This document shows, piece by piece, positions 26,754 to 34,194 of a stretch of DNA of 64,000 bases. Numbering within the stretch: the stretch's first letter is position 1; each line of letters starts with the position of its first letter. A program made the translations under genes and the position numbers. Under the pieces are notes generated by a model. That model had not been told where the DNA came from and made no database searches. It saw nothing but the letters and a program-made list of their open reading frames with translations. Source of the stretch: CAJXMH01 sp040220135 (GTDB lineage Bacteria; Bacteroidota; Bacteroidia; Flavobacteriales_E; Vicingaceae); NCBI GenBank assembly GCA_040220135.1, contig JAVJTT010000025.1, positions 124,001 to 188,000 on the forward strand, given 5' to 3'.

Positions 26754-27392
26754 ATGAAATGCATCATAATTTCAAGTTTAGCACTGCTGCTTTTTAGCAG
26801 TCCAATCATGGCACAAAAAGACTATAGTGATCTAAGAGAAGATATGACCTTTGGATTAAAAGCAGGTATTAACTATGCTAACGTATGGGATGAGAAAGGT
26901 CAGGATTTTCAAGCCGACCCAAGAGTTGGTTTCGCCGGTGGCCTATTTGCCAGTATTCCAATCAATAAATATTTAGGCATTCAACCGGAAGCCTTGATTT
27001 CTCAAAAAGGCTATGAAGGATCCGGAACTATCTTAGGTTCTCGATATACCTCCTCAAGAACTACCACTTACTTGGATATTCCACTACAATTGCAATTTAA
27101 ACCAAGCGAGTTTATCACCCTTGTTGCAGGCCCACAATATTCTTATTTGCTAAAGCAAAAAGACAAGTACACTTTTGGTCCTAATAGCACTGAACAAGAG
27201 CAAGAGTTTGACAATGACAATATTAGAGACAATACGCTAGGCTTTGTAGCTGGTGTAGATTTAATGATGAAACAAGTGGTTTTCTCTGCTCGTGCCGGAT
27301 GGGACTTACAAAATAACCATGGAGATGGAAACTCTTCTACCCCAAGGTATAAAAATCAGTGGTTACAATTTACTTTAGGGTTTGTTATTTAA
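26754..27392 (+). CDS. Outer-membrane beta-barrel protein
   Basis: 212 residues: signal peptide ending in SPIMAQ, then alternating amphipathic strands of the porin-family (OMP_b-brl_2) type: FGLKAGINYANVW, VGFAGGLFASIPIN, LGIQPEALISQKGY, YLDIPLQLQFKP, FITLVAGPQYSYLL, and a final strand WLQFTLGFVI. Located in the outer membrane. Ligand unknown. Followed by an intrinsic terminator. Confidence 0.88.
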   Translation: MKCIIISSLALLLFSSPIMAQKDYSDLREDMTFGLKAGINYANVWDEKGQDFQADPRVGFAGGLFASIPINKYLGIQPEALISQKGYEGSGTILGSRYTSSRTTTYLDIPLQLQFKPSEFITLVAGPQYSYLLKQKDKYTFGPNSTEQEQEFDNDNIRDNTLGFVAGVDLMMKQVVFSARAGWDLQNNHGDGNSSTPRYKNQWLQFTLGFVI

Positions 27393-27419
27393 ACAATACT
27401 AGCTTAATTTCTGCTGCTA

Positions 27420-27469
27420 AACATTCCTTTGAAACTGTTTAAAACCAGTGATTAGGAGTGTTTTTTTTT
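27420..27469 (+). terminator. Terminator of the beta-barrel gene
   Basis: AACATTCCT pairs with AGGAGTGTT around an inner ACTG/CAGT stem, then eight T residues. Confidence 0.7.
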
Positions 27470-27481
27470 AGTAAATGCAAC

Positions 27482-27564
27482 TTTTTGCAAAAGTGTGATT
27501 CTTGCAATTTTTGTCTTAGGTAATGTAACTTCAGCAATAAAGCAGAATCTCACTTTTGCAAAAA
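27482..27564 (+). promoter_or_regulatory. Long stem-loop upstream of two small stress genes
   Basis: Arms of about 24 and 23 bases (TTTTTGCAAAAGTGTGATTC at 27482, and GCAGAATCTCACTTTTGCAA at 27542) are almost perfectly complementary around a 36-base loop. The right arm ends 17 bases before the ATG at 27582. It could be an RNA control element or an element end. Confidence 0.55.
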
Positions 27565-27581
27565 TAAAAAAGGACAAAATC

Positions 27582-27818
27582 ATGACCATCAATTCTCTCT
27601 TGAACGATAAGGTTTTTCATCTTGAGACAAGCATAAATTCCGGTTCAAGGTATATAAAATTAAAAACCACAAAATTGTTAAGTTTTAAACTTCCTCTATC
27701 TGAGCAGTTGTTAAACCCTGAAAAACAGAAAAGTTCAGAATTAATAATTCCGAAACTAGGAAGGGTAAAACTGAAAATTGTATCTAGAAGAAATTTAAAA
27801 CCTATGTTATGGAAATAG
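27582..27818 (+). CDS. 78-residue hypothetical protein before a CsbD-like gene
   Basis: Start chosen at ATG 27582, just after the stem-loop; an open frame reaches 27495 but would be buried in the hairpin. Sequence MTINSLLNDKVFHLETSINS...PKLGRVKLKIVSRRNLKPMLWK is basic, with no hydrophobic helix and no recognised domain. The CsbD-like gene starts inside its last four codons, so the pair is coupled. Confidence 0.5.
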   Translation: MTINSLLNDKVFHLETSINSGSRYIKLKTTKLLSFKLPLSEQLLNPEKQKSSELIIPKLGRVKLKIVSRRNLKPMLWK

Positions 27819-27994
27819 TAAGAAGCTGGAGAGAACAAAAGATCATGTTAAAAGATAGATTCGCCAATTTGCGTGATGCAGATTTTGAGTTTAAAGAAGG
27901 ATACAAAGAGCTTATGTTAGATCGACTTGCTTTGAAACTAAAAAAAACGAGAGCAGAGTTAAAATTGCTATTTGCTGAATTGCAGACTTATTGA
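27809..27994 (+). CDS. CsbD-like general stress protein
   Basis: 61 residues: MEIVRSWREQKIMLKDRF...LRDADFEFKEGYKELMLDRLALKLKKTRAELKLL. The W-x-E-x-K...F-x-x-L-x-D-x-D-x-x-x-x-x-G...L-x-x-K-L-x-K-x-x-x-E-L spacing matches CsbD proteins, short helical cytosolic proteins induced in general stress. Overlaps the upstream small gene by 10 bases. Confidence 0.75.
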   Translation: MEIVRSWREQKIMLKDRFANLRDADFEFKEGYKELMLDRLALKLKKTRAELKLLFAELQTY

Positions 27995-28072
27995 TCAAAA
28001 AAAACATCTCTACTATCAATTAGCTTTAGCAAAGCTATTGCTTTAATATGCTAAAATTATCAAGTAAATACG

Positions 28073-28342
28073 TTACTTTAAACAATAACTTGAAGGGAAA
28101 TTGCTAGGAGCATCCAACTCTACCAAATCAGGTTTTTCGTGAGTGGCATCCAATTTCACCTTTGGAGCCAATCCGGCTGCTAGCGCCTCTTTCCATCTTA
28201 AAACGTAGAAACACCAAAAGTCGCTAGTTTATAATCCTAGAAATTGATACTCGGAACGAGGAGTAAAAAGGTCATTGCCATTTAAATTGGTATAGGCTAT
28301 AAACTCTTCAGTTAATTATGCACAAACGTCTCTGTAAGAACT
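28073..28342 (-). pseudogene. Decayed DUF2237-family gene
   Basis: Read on the minus strand the frame gives SSYRDVCA-stop-LTEEFIAYTNLNGNDLFTP, then a second stop, then WKEALAAGLAPKVKLDATHE. This matches the C-terminal two thirds of DUF2237 proteins (TEEFL, GNDLSTPRPEFGFPGL, RWKEA..AG.AP.V.LEATHEKAL). Two in-frame stops, no start and a missing N-terminus show it is inactive. It directly follows a tRNA 3-prime remnant. Confidence 0.85.
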
Positions 28343-28402
28343 TCCAATCTCTAATTTGAAGGTTTTTCTCTGTCGGGGTGGCAGTCAAAAGTTCGAACTT
28401 TT
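28342..28402 (-). pseudogene. tRNA 3-prime end remnant with terminator
   Basis: On the minus strand it reads GTTCGAAC (T-loop), then GCCACCCCGACAGAGAAAAA and a hairpin CCTTCAA...TTGGAAG. This parallels the 3-prime third of tRNA-Pro at 63552 and its terminator (CCGCCCCGACAGAGAAAAGC). The rest of the tRNA is absent. Confidence 0.75.
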
Positions 28403-28614
28403 TTGAAGGAGGACATGGAGTTGATATCCTCAATAAATCAAGATATTAAACACTTTTAGGAGTATACAAAAACTGAACTATAATAATCTAAGAACACTAT
28501 TTCTTGCCCCTTCCCATGAATGCAACTTCTATTAACTGATTTAAACCCTTTGATACAATACTTTTCTAAATAGTACCCCATTAAATAAATTAGATCTACT
28601 CGGTTAATTCCAGT

Positions 28615-28628
28615 CTGATTACTATCAG
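28615..28628 (+). promoter_or_regulatory. Crp/Fnr-type box CTGATTACTATCAG
   Basis: A perfect CTGA-N6-TCAG palindrome. A -7-like TTTG ends at 28680, 52 bases beyond the box edge; the ATG of the dioxygenase-like gene is at 28716. Confidence 0.7.
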
Positions 28629-28715
28629 CGTAAAGGGTGACAATACTCATGTTTTTAATTCTTGCAATTCCACACCTTTGATGTATAATTAAAGGGCTTT
28701 TAACCAAAAAAATAT

Positions 28716-29231
28716 ATGGAATCGATAAAGTCAATAGACGAGTTAATAGAATTATTAAAAAAGAAAAATGCAAATGATAGTTATTTAGATATCATGCAGT
28801 CTATTGATATTCCGATTGGAGAATTTGAAAAGTATTATTCATGGAAAAGAGATGGGTATACAAGAAATTGCTTGACTAAAACAGATGATTTTGAATTACT
28901 ATTGATCTGTTATGAAAAAGGTCAGGAAACTCCCATTCATGATTTTGATGCGAAACAAACATGGATTCATACCCTACAAGGTAAGTTATGTGAAGAGCGT
29001 TTTAGAGTGTCTGAAGACGGAAGCAGCTTAGAACAATTAAGCTCAATGACTCTAGGCACCAATGACTATTCCTTTATGAGTAAAGTTGGAATACACCGCT
29101 ATAAAAATGTATACGAAGCAAGAACCGTGTCGTTAAACCTTTATTGCAAACCGATTGAACATTGGACACAATACGATGAGAACGCACAAAGGACTGATGT
29201 AAAGGTAGGTCATGACTCTGTTTACGTATAA
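28716..29231 (+). CDS. Cysteine dioxygenase-like cupin
   Basis: 171 residues of the CDO type I family: LLLICYEKGQETPIHDFDAKQTWIHTLQGKL and YSFMSKVGIHRYKNV...TVSLNLYCKPIEHW. Classical CDO binds iron with H86, H88 and H140; here H75 and H127 match the first and third, but the middle ligand is Phe77. It may use a two-His iron site, oxidise another thiol, or be a non-enzymatic sensor. First gene after a Crp/Fnr-type box, followed 12 bases later by the eRF1-like gene. Confidence 0.82.
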   Translation: MESIKSIDELIELLKKKNANDSYLDIMQSIDIPIGEFEKYYSWKRDGYTRNCLTKTDDFELLLICYEKGQETPIHDFDAKQTWIHTLQGKLCEERFRVSEDGSSLEQLSSMTLGTNDYSFMSKVGIHRYKNVYEARTVSLNLYCKPIEHWTQYDENAQRTDVKVGHDSVYV

Positions 29232-29242
29232 AAATAAATAAG

Positions 29243-29650
29243 ATGCAAAACAAAATGAAAACAGGAATTTGGATAGATTTCGATAAGGCTTACATTATTG
29301 AGCTTGATAAGAATAAAGAAGGAATTAAAAAGATTGATTCAAACATAGAACATTTTCACCTTCATGGCGGCTCTCGCTCTAAAATGGCATACGGACCACA
29401 GGATAATGTTTCAGAAAGCAAGCTATTGGCGAGAAATCAGCAACAGCAGAAATCTTTTTACAAAACAGTAATTAATCAAATTAATGCTAAGGCCAACATC
29501 GTTGTTTTTGGACCTGCTGAGGCAAAAGTCAATTTAAAGAAAGCGATTTTAAATGTGCAGGCTTTCAAAGATAAGAATATCCCTGTGGAGGCTTGCGACA
29601 GTATGACGGAGAATCAGATGAAGGCTTGGGTAAGAAATTATACTCCATAA
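29243..29650 (+). CDS. Bacterial eRF1-like (baeRF-type) protein
   Basis: 135 residues: GIWIDFDKAYIIELD..., then FHLHGGSRSKMAYGPQDNVSESKLLARN, then INAKANIVVFGPAEAKVNLKKAIL, and AWVRNY at the end. This fits the short bacterial proteins related to domain 2 of release factor eRF1 that occur beside stress genes. A ribosome-linked role is suggested for the group but unproven. Probably co-transcribed with the dioxygenase-like gene. Confidence 0.75.
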   Translation: MQNKMKTGIWIDFDKAYIIELDKNKEGIKKIDSNIEHFHLHGGSRSKMAYGPQDNVSESKLLARNQQQQKSFYKTVINQINAKANIVVFGPAEAKVNLKKAILNVQAFKDKNIPVEACDSMTENQMKAWVRNYTP

Positions 29651-29845
29651 GATGTATTGTTCCGAGTTTGAAGTTATCGAAATAAAGAATGGGATGTTCT
29701 CTTTTCAATTCTTGTACAAAAATGATTAACAAATTTTCAATAGCAAGACTTTTGACTCTTTGCATGATTGTCACGAAACAATCGCAAAAGTTAGAGTTAG
29801 GGCGAGAAACACCCACCTTTCGGCCACTCAAATAAAACAATTGTT

Positions 29846-30697
29846 ATGAATAAGATATTATTTCCTACCGATTTTTCTGAAAATGCTCATCATGCCTTTC
29901 GATTTGCAAAAATGATGGCAAGAGCTAAAAAAGCAAAACTAATTTTGATTTATGCCTATAATTTGCCACTCGCTGCTCCCGTAAATGCATTCACTTCGAG
30001 AGAACAGACGTTGAATTTAATTGAACAAGATTTAAGAGATGTCGCACAGAAACATATGAAGGTTTACACGGATGAATTGGACTTGATGGAAGACCCTTAT
30101 GACCTTATAATAAAGGAGGGCATGGCTGTTGAAAAGATTGCCAAATTCTGTAGAAAAGAAACAATAGACCTCATCGTAATGGGTACCAAAGGGCAAACTG
30201 ACCATAGAGGTTTTCTAATGGGAAGTGTTACGGCTAAGCTGATTGAAAAAGTAAGTATTCCTCTGTTGGCTATACCTGATTCGGTAGAGATTCGACCATT
30301 CAGAAAAATTGTTTTTGCTAGCGATTTATTATTCAATTCTTCAGAAGAGATTCAAAAAGCCATGAATTTTGCCAAACTAAATAAAAGCAGCTTAACTTTC
30401 TTGCACATTAAAACAGACTCTGAAAAAGAAGAAAATGACTTGAGTGAATTAAAACACAATATAAAACGCAACAGAGATCAGAATATACAAGTAGTAGAGA
30501 TTTTAGCCGATACGGTTGTACATGGTATTGATACTTACCTACAAGAAAACAAAACAGACTTGTTGATGCTATGTAATCACACCAAGTCCTTTTTTGAAAA
30601 GCTATTTCATAAGAGTATCAGCAAGCAAATGGTACTGCACAGCAAAGTTCCTTTGCTCATATTTAGTAAAGAAATTCATCCTATCGTTTTTTTCTAA
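29846..30697 (+). CDS. Universal stress protein, two UspA domains
   Basis: 283 residues, tandem Usp folds. Domain 1 starts MNKILFPTDFSENA and has the ATP-binding motif G-2x-G-9x-G-S (GTKGQTDHRGFLMGS). Domain 2 (FRKIVFASDL...LLMLCNHTKSFFEKLFHK) lacks the motif. Cytosolic. A 196-base gap separates it from the upstream operon; no CTGA-N6-TCAG box seen there. Its last 40 codons are duplicated at 31384. Confidence 0.93.
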   Translation: MNKILFPTDFSENAHHAFRFAKMMARAKKAKLILIYAYNLPLAAPVNAFTSREQTLNLIEQDLRDVAQKHMKVYTDELDLMEDPYDLIIKEGMAVEKIAKFCRKETIDLIVMGTKGQTDHRGFLMGSVTAKLIEKVSIPLLAIPDSVEIRPFRKIVFASDLLFNSSEEIQKAMNFAKLNKSSLTFLHIKTDSEKEENDLSELKHNIKRNRDQNIQVVEILADTVVHGIDTYLQENKTDLLMLCNHTKSFFEKLFHKSISKQMVLHSKVPLLIFSKEIHPIVFF

Positions 30698-30773
30698 AGA
30701 GTAATATATCAATTAAACGACAGCTTGATTAATAAGTAAATGTCTCATATTCAATAAATAATAAACAAACAAA

Positions 30774-31370
30774 ATGGATTTAAAAAGAAAATTAAACGAT
30801 TGGAAATCGCAAGCAGAATCATTAAAACTGCAAATGCACTTAGGGAAAAAAGAGGCTGAAGATGCTTTTGAAGAGAAAAAGAAAGAGATGTCTGATTGGT
30901 TAGATGAGGTTAGCGATGATATAAAGGACTTACAGAAAGAAAGCCAAGAAGACCTTAGGGGTTTAAGATCAAAAGTGGAGAGCTTGCAATTGCAACTTGC
31001 TTTAAAAAAGGCAGATAGTTTAGATCAATTAAAAGAAAATCAAAAGACAATAAATAATGGCTTTAATGACCTTAAATATGAATTAAATAAAAGCATTGAA
31101 AATGGGAAAGATAACCTTAAAAAATGGGCAGACTTAACCGAACATAAAGTAGATCAATATCACTCTAGGTTTGATTTGTTCAGGCTTCAATTAAGCTTAG
31201 GCATGATGGAAGGAGAAGATAAGTTTGAAGAAAAAAGAAAAGAGGTTGTCAGTAAAATTTCTGAGTTCAAACAAAAACTTGAAAGTTTGGAAAATAAAGC
31301 AGACCTAAAATGGGGTAACTTTAAAAATGAAATTGGTTCTGCTTGGGATCATGTAAAAAAAGCATTTTAA
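30774..31370 (+). CDS. Coiled-coil protein with three internal repeats
   Basis: 198 residues, almost wholly helical and charged, no Cys, no membrane segment. A unit recurs three times: LKLQMHLGKKEAEDAFEEKK (near 17), LQLQLALKKADSLDQLKENQ (near 70) and FRLQLSLGMMEGEDKFEEKR (near 136). The amphipathic 11/22-residue periodicity recalls apolipoprotein- or LEA-like proteins that coat membranes or protect proteins under stress. The placement between usp genes fits a protective role, which is inference. Confidence 0.75.
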   Translation: MDLKRKLNDWKSQAESLKLQMHLGKKEAEDAFEEKKKEMSDWLDEVSDDIKDLQKESQEDLRGLRSKVESLQLQLALKKADSLDQLKENQKTINNGFNDLKYELNKSIENGKDNLKKWADLTEHKVDQYHSRFDLFRLQLSLGMMEGEDKFEEKRKEVVSKISEFKQKLESLENKADLKWGNFKNEIGSAWDHVKKAF

Positions 31371-31383
31371 AAGAATAAAGATT

Positions 31384-31530
31384 ATGATACAGCATTGGGT
31401 ATTGAGTAATCACACCAAAACCTTTTTTGAAAAGTTATTTCATAAGAGTGATAGCAAGCAAATGATACTGCACAGCAAAGTTCCTATACTCATTTTCAGT
31501 AAAGCGATTTATCGCATCTTATTTTACTAA
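31384..31530 (+). pseudogene. Duplicated C-terminal fragment of the upstream usp gene
   Basis: 48 codons (MIQHWVLSNHTKTFFEKLFH...ILIFSKAIYRILFY) match the C-terminus of the usp gene at 29846-30697 with few changes in protein and DNA. The start codon arises outside the copied part. Its TAA shares an A with the ATG of the next gene (TAATG). It is probably a duplication relic, though it may still be translated. Confidence 0.8.
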
Positions 31531-31982
31531 TGCCTTCGATTAAAACTTTGAATGATAGAGTTGATGCTCTGAATTATTCGGTTGAAGAACTTATTCTATT
31601 CTTTAAACAGCAGATTAACTTTCAACAATATGTTTACCCTAAATGGACAATGAAAGATGTCTTAGGACACTTAACTTTTTGGCATGAAAGCTTTGCTAGT
31701 AATGTAGAAGACTTGTACCATGAAAGAAAACCATGTCCACTTTCAGGAAAGCTCTCTGAAGTAAACAAAAGAAGCGTTGAGAGCAACCGGAATACTTCTA
31801 TTTCAACACTCATTAAACGCTTAAAAACTGCACAAAATAGCCTTAAAAAGCATATCCATTGTAAGCATATTGATATGATTCCCTACAAGAAAGGATCAAG
31901 AGATTATTCTAAGGAAGAACATTTAGAGCTTGTTCAGCATCATATTCAAAAGCACTTAAAAGATTTGAAAACTGCTGTTTAA
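31530..31982 (+). CDS. DfsB/ClbS family protein (DinB-like fold)
   Basis: 150 residues with the four-helix pattern of the ClbS/DfsB group: MPSIKTLNDRVDALNYSVEELILFF...YPKWTMKDVLGHLTFWHESF, then HLELVQHHIQKHLKDL. The W-x-x-K-D-x-x-x-H-L motif is typical. ClbS hydrolyses the genotoxin colibactin; other members are metal-binding or thiol-related proteins. Start overlaps the usp fragment (TAATG). Confidence 0.8.
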   Translation: MPSIKTLNDRVDALNYSVEELILFFKQQINFQQYVYPKWTMKDVLGHLTFWHESFASNVEDLYHERKPCPLSGKLSEVNKRSVESNRNTSISTLIKRLKTAQNSLKKHIHCKHIDMIPYKKGSRDYSKEEHLELVQHHIQKHLKDLKTAV

Positions 31983-32016
31983 GTTCATCTTTGAATTCAA
32001 ACAATAATTCCAAACT

Positions 32017-32907
32017 TCAATCAACTCCTTCCTCCTCCAAACTAATCGAGAAGTCACCTTTTTCTTCTTTTGCCTGATGAAAAACCAAAGCAGGAATTTG
32101 AATGCCATCCAACACTTTTCTTGTAAAACTTTTGTGAAATAGATCTTCGAACCAATTCCTATGATGGGTAGACATGATGACCATATCCGCCTCTTTCTCA
32201 ATCATCTTTTCTACCAAGCCATCCAATTTATCGGAATAGACCAATCGCTCGAAATGAAACCGATAATTAAGGTCTGCTTCATCTTCAAATAGATCTTTAA
32301 AGGCACGAAATACTTCTTTACTGGTTTCGCTCTCCTTTTTGCTTAAATGCAGAAAGGTAATTTTAGAATCAAAAGTTCGAATTAAGCCCTTTGCTAACTT
32401 TGCATCGCTTAAGGAGTAATCGGTAGCAAAAACGATATTGTCCACTTTCTTGAAAGAATAGCCCTCCGGTATAATCATAACCGGACACTCCACCTCTTTA
32501 ATGATTCGATAGCTGTTAGTGCCAAAAAAGAATTGGTGCATGTTGTCAATCCCATTGGTCCCGGCAATCATTAAATCAAAGTTTTTACCATCTGTATAAT
32601 GAGCTAAGGTTTTCTCTAAGCTTTCAATACTTGTACCCACAAAATAACCACAGGGTATAGCGTATTCTTCCTTAATTTCTTCACACCAATCCTGTAAAAT
32701 TTCTGACAATTCCTTTTGCTTTCTGCCTATGGCATTGGGGAAATTAGACTTTGAGGGCATTTCATGTATAATTGGAAGCTCATACATGTTCCAAAGGGTT
32801 AAAGAAGCATTTAGCTCTTTGGATAGCTTTGCGGCGTATTCCATTGCATTGGTTGACGATTCTGAAAAATCTATGGGGCAAAGTATTTTCTTTATTCTAC
32901 TTCTCAT
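32017..32907 (-). CDS. Universal stress protein, two UspA domains
   Basis: 296 residues. Domain 1 (IKKILCPIDFSESSTNAMEYA) carries G-2x-G-9x-G-T (GTNGIDNMHQFFFGT); domain 2 (VDNIVFATDYSL...IMSTHHRNWFEDLFHKSFTRKV) ends in the same FxxLFHKS tail as the other island Usps. Its start overlaps the phosphatidyltransferase stop by 11 bases, so it is the third gene of a DUF302-led operon. Confidence 0.93.
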   Translation of the reverse strand: MRSRIKKILCPIDFSESSTNAMEYAAKLSKELNASLTLWNMYELPIIHEMPSKSNFPNAIGRKQKELSEILQDWCEEIKEEYAIPCGYFVGTSIESLEKTLAHYTDGKNFDLMIAGTNGIDNMHQFFFGTNSYRIIKEVECPVMIIPEGYSFKKVDNIVFATDYSLSDAKLAKGLIRTFDSKITFLHLSKKESETSKEVFRAFKDLFEDEADLNYRFHFERLVYSDKLDGLVEKMIEKEADMVIMSTHHRNWFEDLFHKSFTRKVLDGIQIPALVFHQAKEEKGDFSISLEEEGVD

Positions 32908-33505
32908 CTAAATATCGTTTTGAGAGTTTATTCTTAGTTGGAAGCCAAAAAATTCCTTTTACATCAGCTTTCCATTTTGGAAGAATAAATATGAGGGTAA
33001 TTTCTTCAACTGTTTCTAATAAACTGATGGCAATGGTTAAATAGAAGAGCCATTCTACCGCTTCATAGAAGAAGAGAACTAAAAAAAAGCTACCTTGAAT
33101 CAAGGCTGCTGTTTTTGCTAAATAGGTATGAAAACTACTTGGTTTTCCATATTTGAAATAGGCAAGACTGAGTTGAATGATGTAGATACCCATAGCGGGA
33201 ACGATAAAATTTATATGATTGATGATAAAGTCGGTTTCAAAATAAATAACAGCTCCAACACAAACCAGAAATAAATAAGCATCTGCAAAAGAGTCAAGAG
33301 CTGCTCCATGCGGGGAAACTATTTTTAAACGATGTGCTATAAATCCATCTAAGGCATCTGTAAACAAAGCAACAAGTAAAACCCATTGAAATATTGTTCG
33401 GTAATCGTTCACTATCAGTCCAATTAATAGTGAACTAAAAATTACCCTTGAAACAGAAATCCAATCAGCAATATTTAAACGAGATAGTTTGAATGAATTC
33501 AACAT
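32897..33505 (-). CDS. CDP-alcohol phosphatidyltransferase family protein
   Basis: About 202 residues from MLNSFKLSRLNIADW (33505), or 210 from an ATG at 33529 that lies within the DUF302 gene. The family motif is near residues 50-74: DALDGFIAHRLK...HGAALDSFAD, with one extra residue between Ala and Arg relative to DGxxAR. Five to six membrane helices. It would attach a head group to CDP-diacylglycerol in the inner membrane. The altered spacing in the motif leaves substrate and activity open. Confidence 0.82.
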   Translation of the reverse strand: MLNSFKLSRLNIADWISVSRVIFSSLLIGLIVNDYRTIFQWVLLVALFTDALDGFIAHRLKIVSPHGAALDSFADAYLFLVCVGAVIYFETDFIINHINFIVPAMGIYIIQLSLAYFKYGKPSSFHTYLAKTAALIQGSFFLVLFFYEAVEWLFYLTIAISLLETVEEITLIFILPKWKADVKGIFWLPTKNKLSKRYLDEK

Positions 33506-33507
33506 GG

Positions 33508-33900
33508 TTAAATTGATTTTAAAACCCATTTTAACTTTGAAGATATTTCATCGGCTATTGAAACCAAGGCTTCGTTTTCAACTGCCATCATAGAAGCAAT
33601 GGGATTTACAACACTTACTGTAAATGAATCTTGTTTATCACTTTCGGCAATAACAATGTTACAGGGTAGAAACACACCGATATGTTCTTCAGCTTTAAGA
33701 GCTTGATGTGCAAAGCGAGGATTGCAAGCCCCTAAAATTTGATACTTCTTAAAGTTAACTTTTAACTTTTCTTTAAAAGCTTGTTGTAAATCAATTTCAG
33801 TAAGTACTCCAAATCCCTCTAATTCTAAAGCTTTTTTGGTACCGGCTACCAATTTTTCAAAAGTGGTATTATCAAAATTTCTTGTAAAGCAATACTCCAT
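33508..33900 (-). CDS. DUF302 domain protein
   Basis: 130 residues: MEYCFTRNFDNTTFEKLVAGTKKALELEGFGVLTEIDLQQAFKEK with ILGACNPRFAHQAL and IGVFLPCNIVIAE, the conserved DUF302 segments (including the two Cys in ACNP and LPCN). Dimeric beta-rich cytosolic protein, function unknown, often found near sulfur or redox genes. First gene of a three-gene operon, with a box and -7-like motif upstream. Confidence 0.9.
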   Translation of the reverse strand: MEYCFTRNFDNTTFEKLVAGTKKALELEGFGVLTEIDLQQAFKEKLKVNFKKYQILGACNPRFAHQALKAEEHIGVFLPCNIVIAESDKQDSFTVSVVNPIASMMAVENEALVSIADEISSKLKWVLKSI

Positions 33901-33970
33901 TGTGGTTAATATTTAGAACAAAGAGCGTTCTATTCTTGTGATGCGGAAATGATGGTCAGCAGTTATAAAA

Positions 33971-33984
33971 TTGACTTTTGTCAG
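33971..33984 (-). promoter_or_regulatory. Crp/Fnr-type box for the DUF302 operon
   Basis: TTGACTTTTGTCAG on the + strand (CTGACAAAAGTCAA toward the gene). On the minus strand a TTTG ends at 33919, again 52 bases beyond the box. Confidence 0.65.
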
Positions 33985-34093
33985 GAATTATTGGGTAGGT
34001 ACTGAATCTAAAGGAATGCTTTCAATTTCCAAACTGATTTATCAGATGTTTGAGCCATGTCAGACTCTAGTGCAATTTTTGAAAGCTCGGCTA

Positions 34094-34107
34094 CTGACCT
34101 TTATCAG
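34094..34107 (+). promoter_or_regulatory. Crp/Fnr-type box CTGACCTTTATCAG
   Basis: Perfect CTGA-N6-TCAG. A TTTG (CAATTTTG) ends at 34158, 51 bases beyond the box; the symporter ATG is at 34195. Confidence 0.7.
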
Positions 34108-34194
34108 GTTTTAAACTGATGATGAGCATGCCCTAAGCCATGGCATTAACCAATTTTGTAGCTTGTTTCACTACTCAACGAAATTTAGCACAAG

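Noticed and set aside
28456..28773. 105-codon minus frame
   Set aside because: It overlaps the dioxygenase-like gene start and its promoter, and its sequence shows no domain or coherent composition.
34034..34045. CTGATTTATCAG palindrome between DUF302 and the symporter
   Set aside because: Spacer is four bases, not six, so it does not fit the other boxes; kept out of the set although it lies in the same control region.
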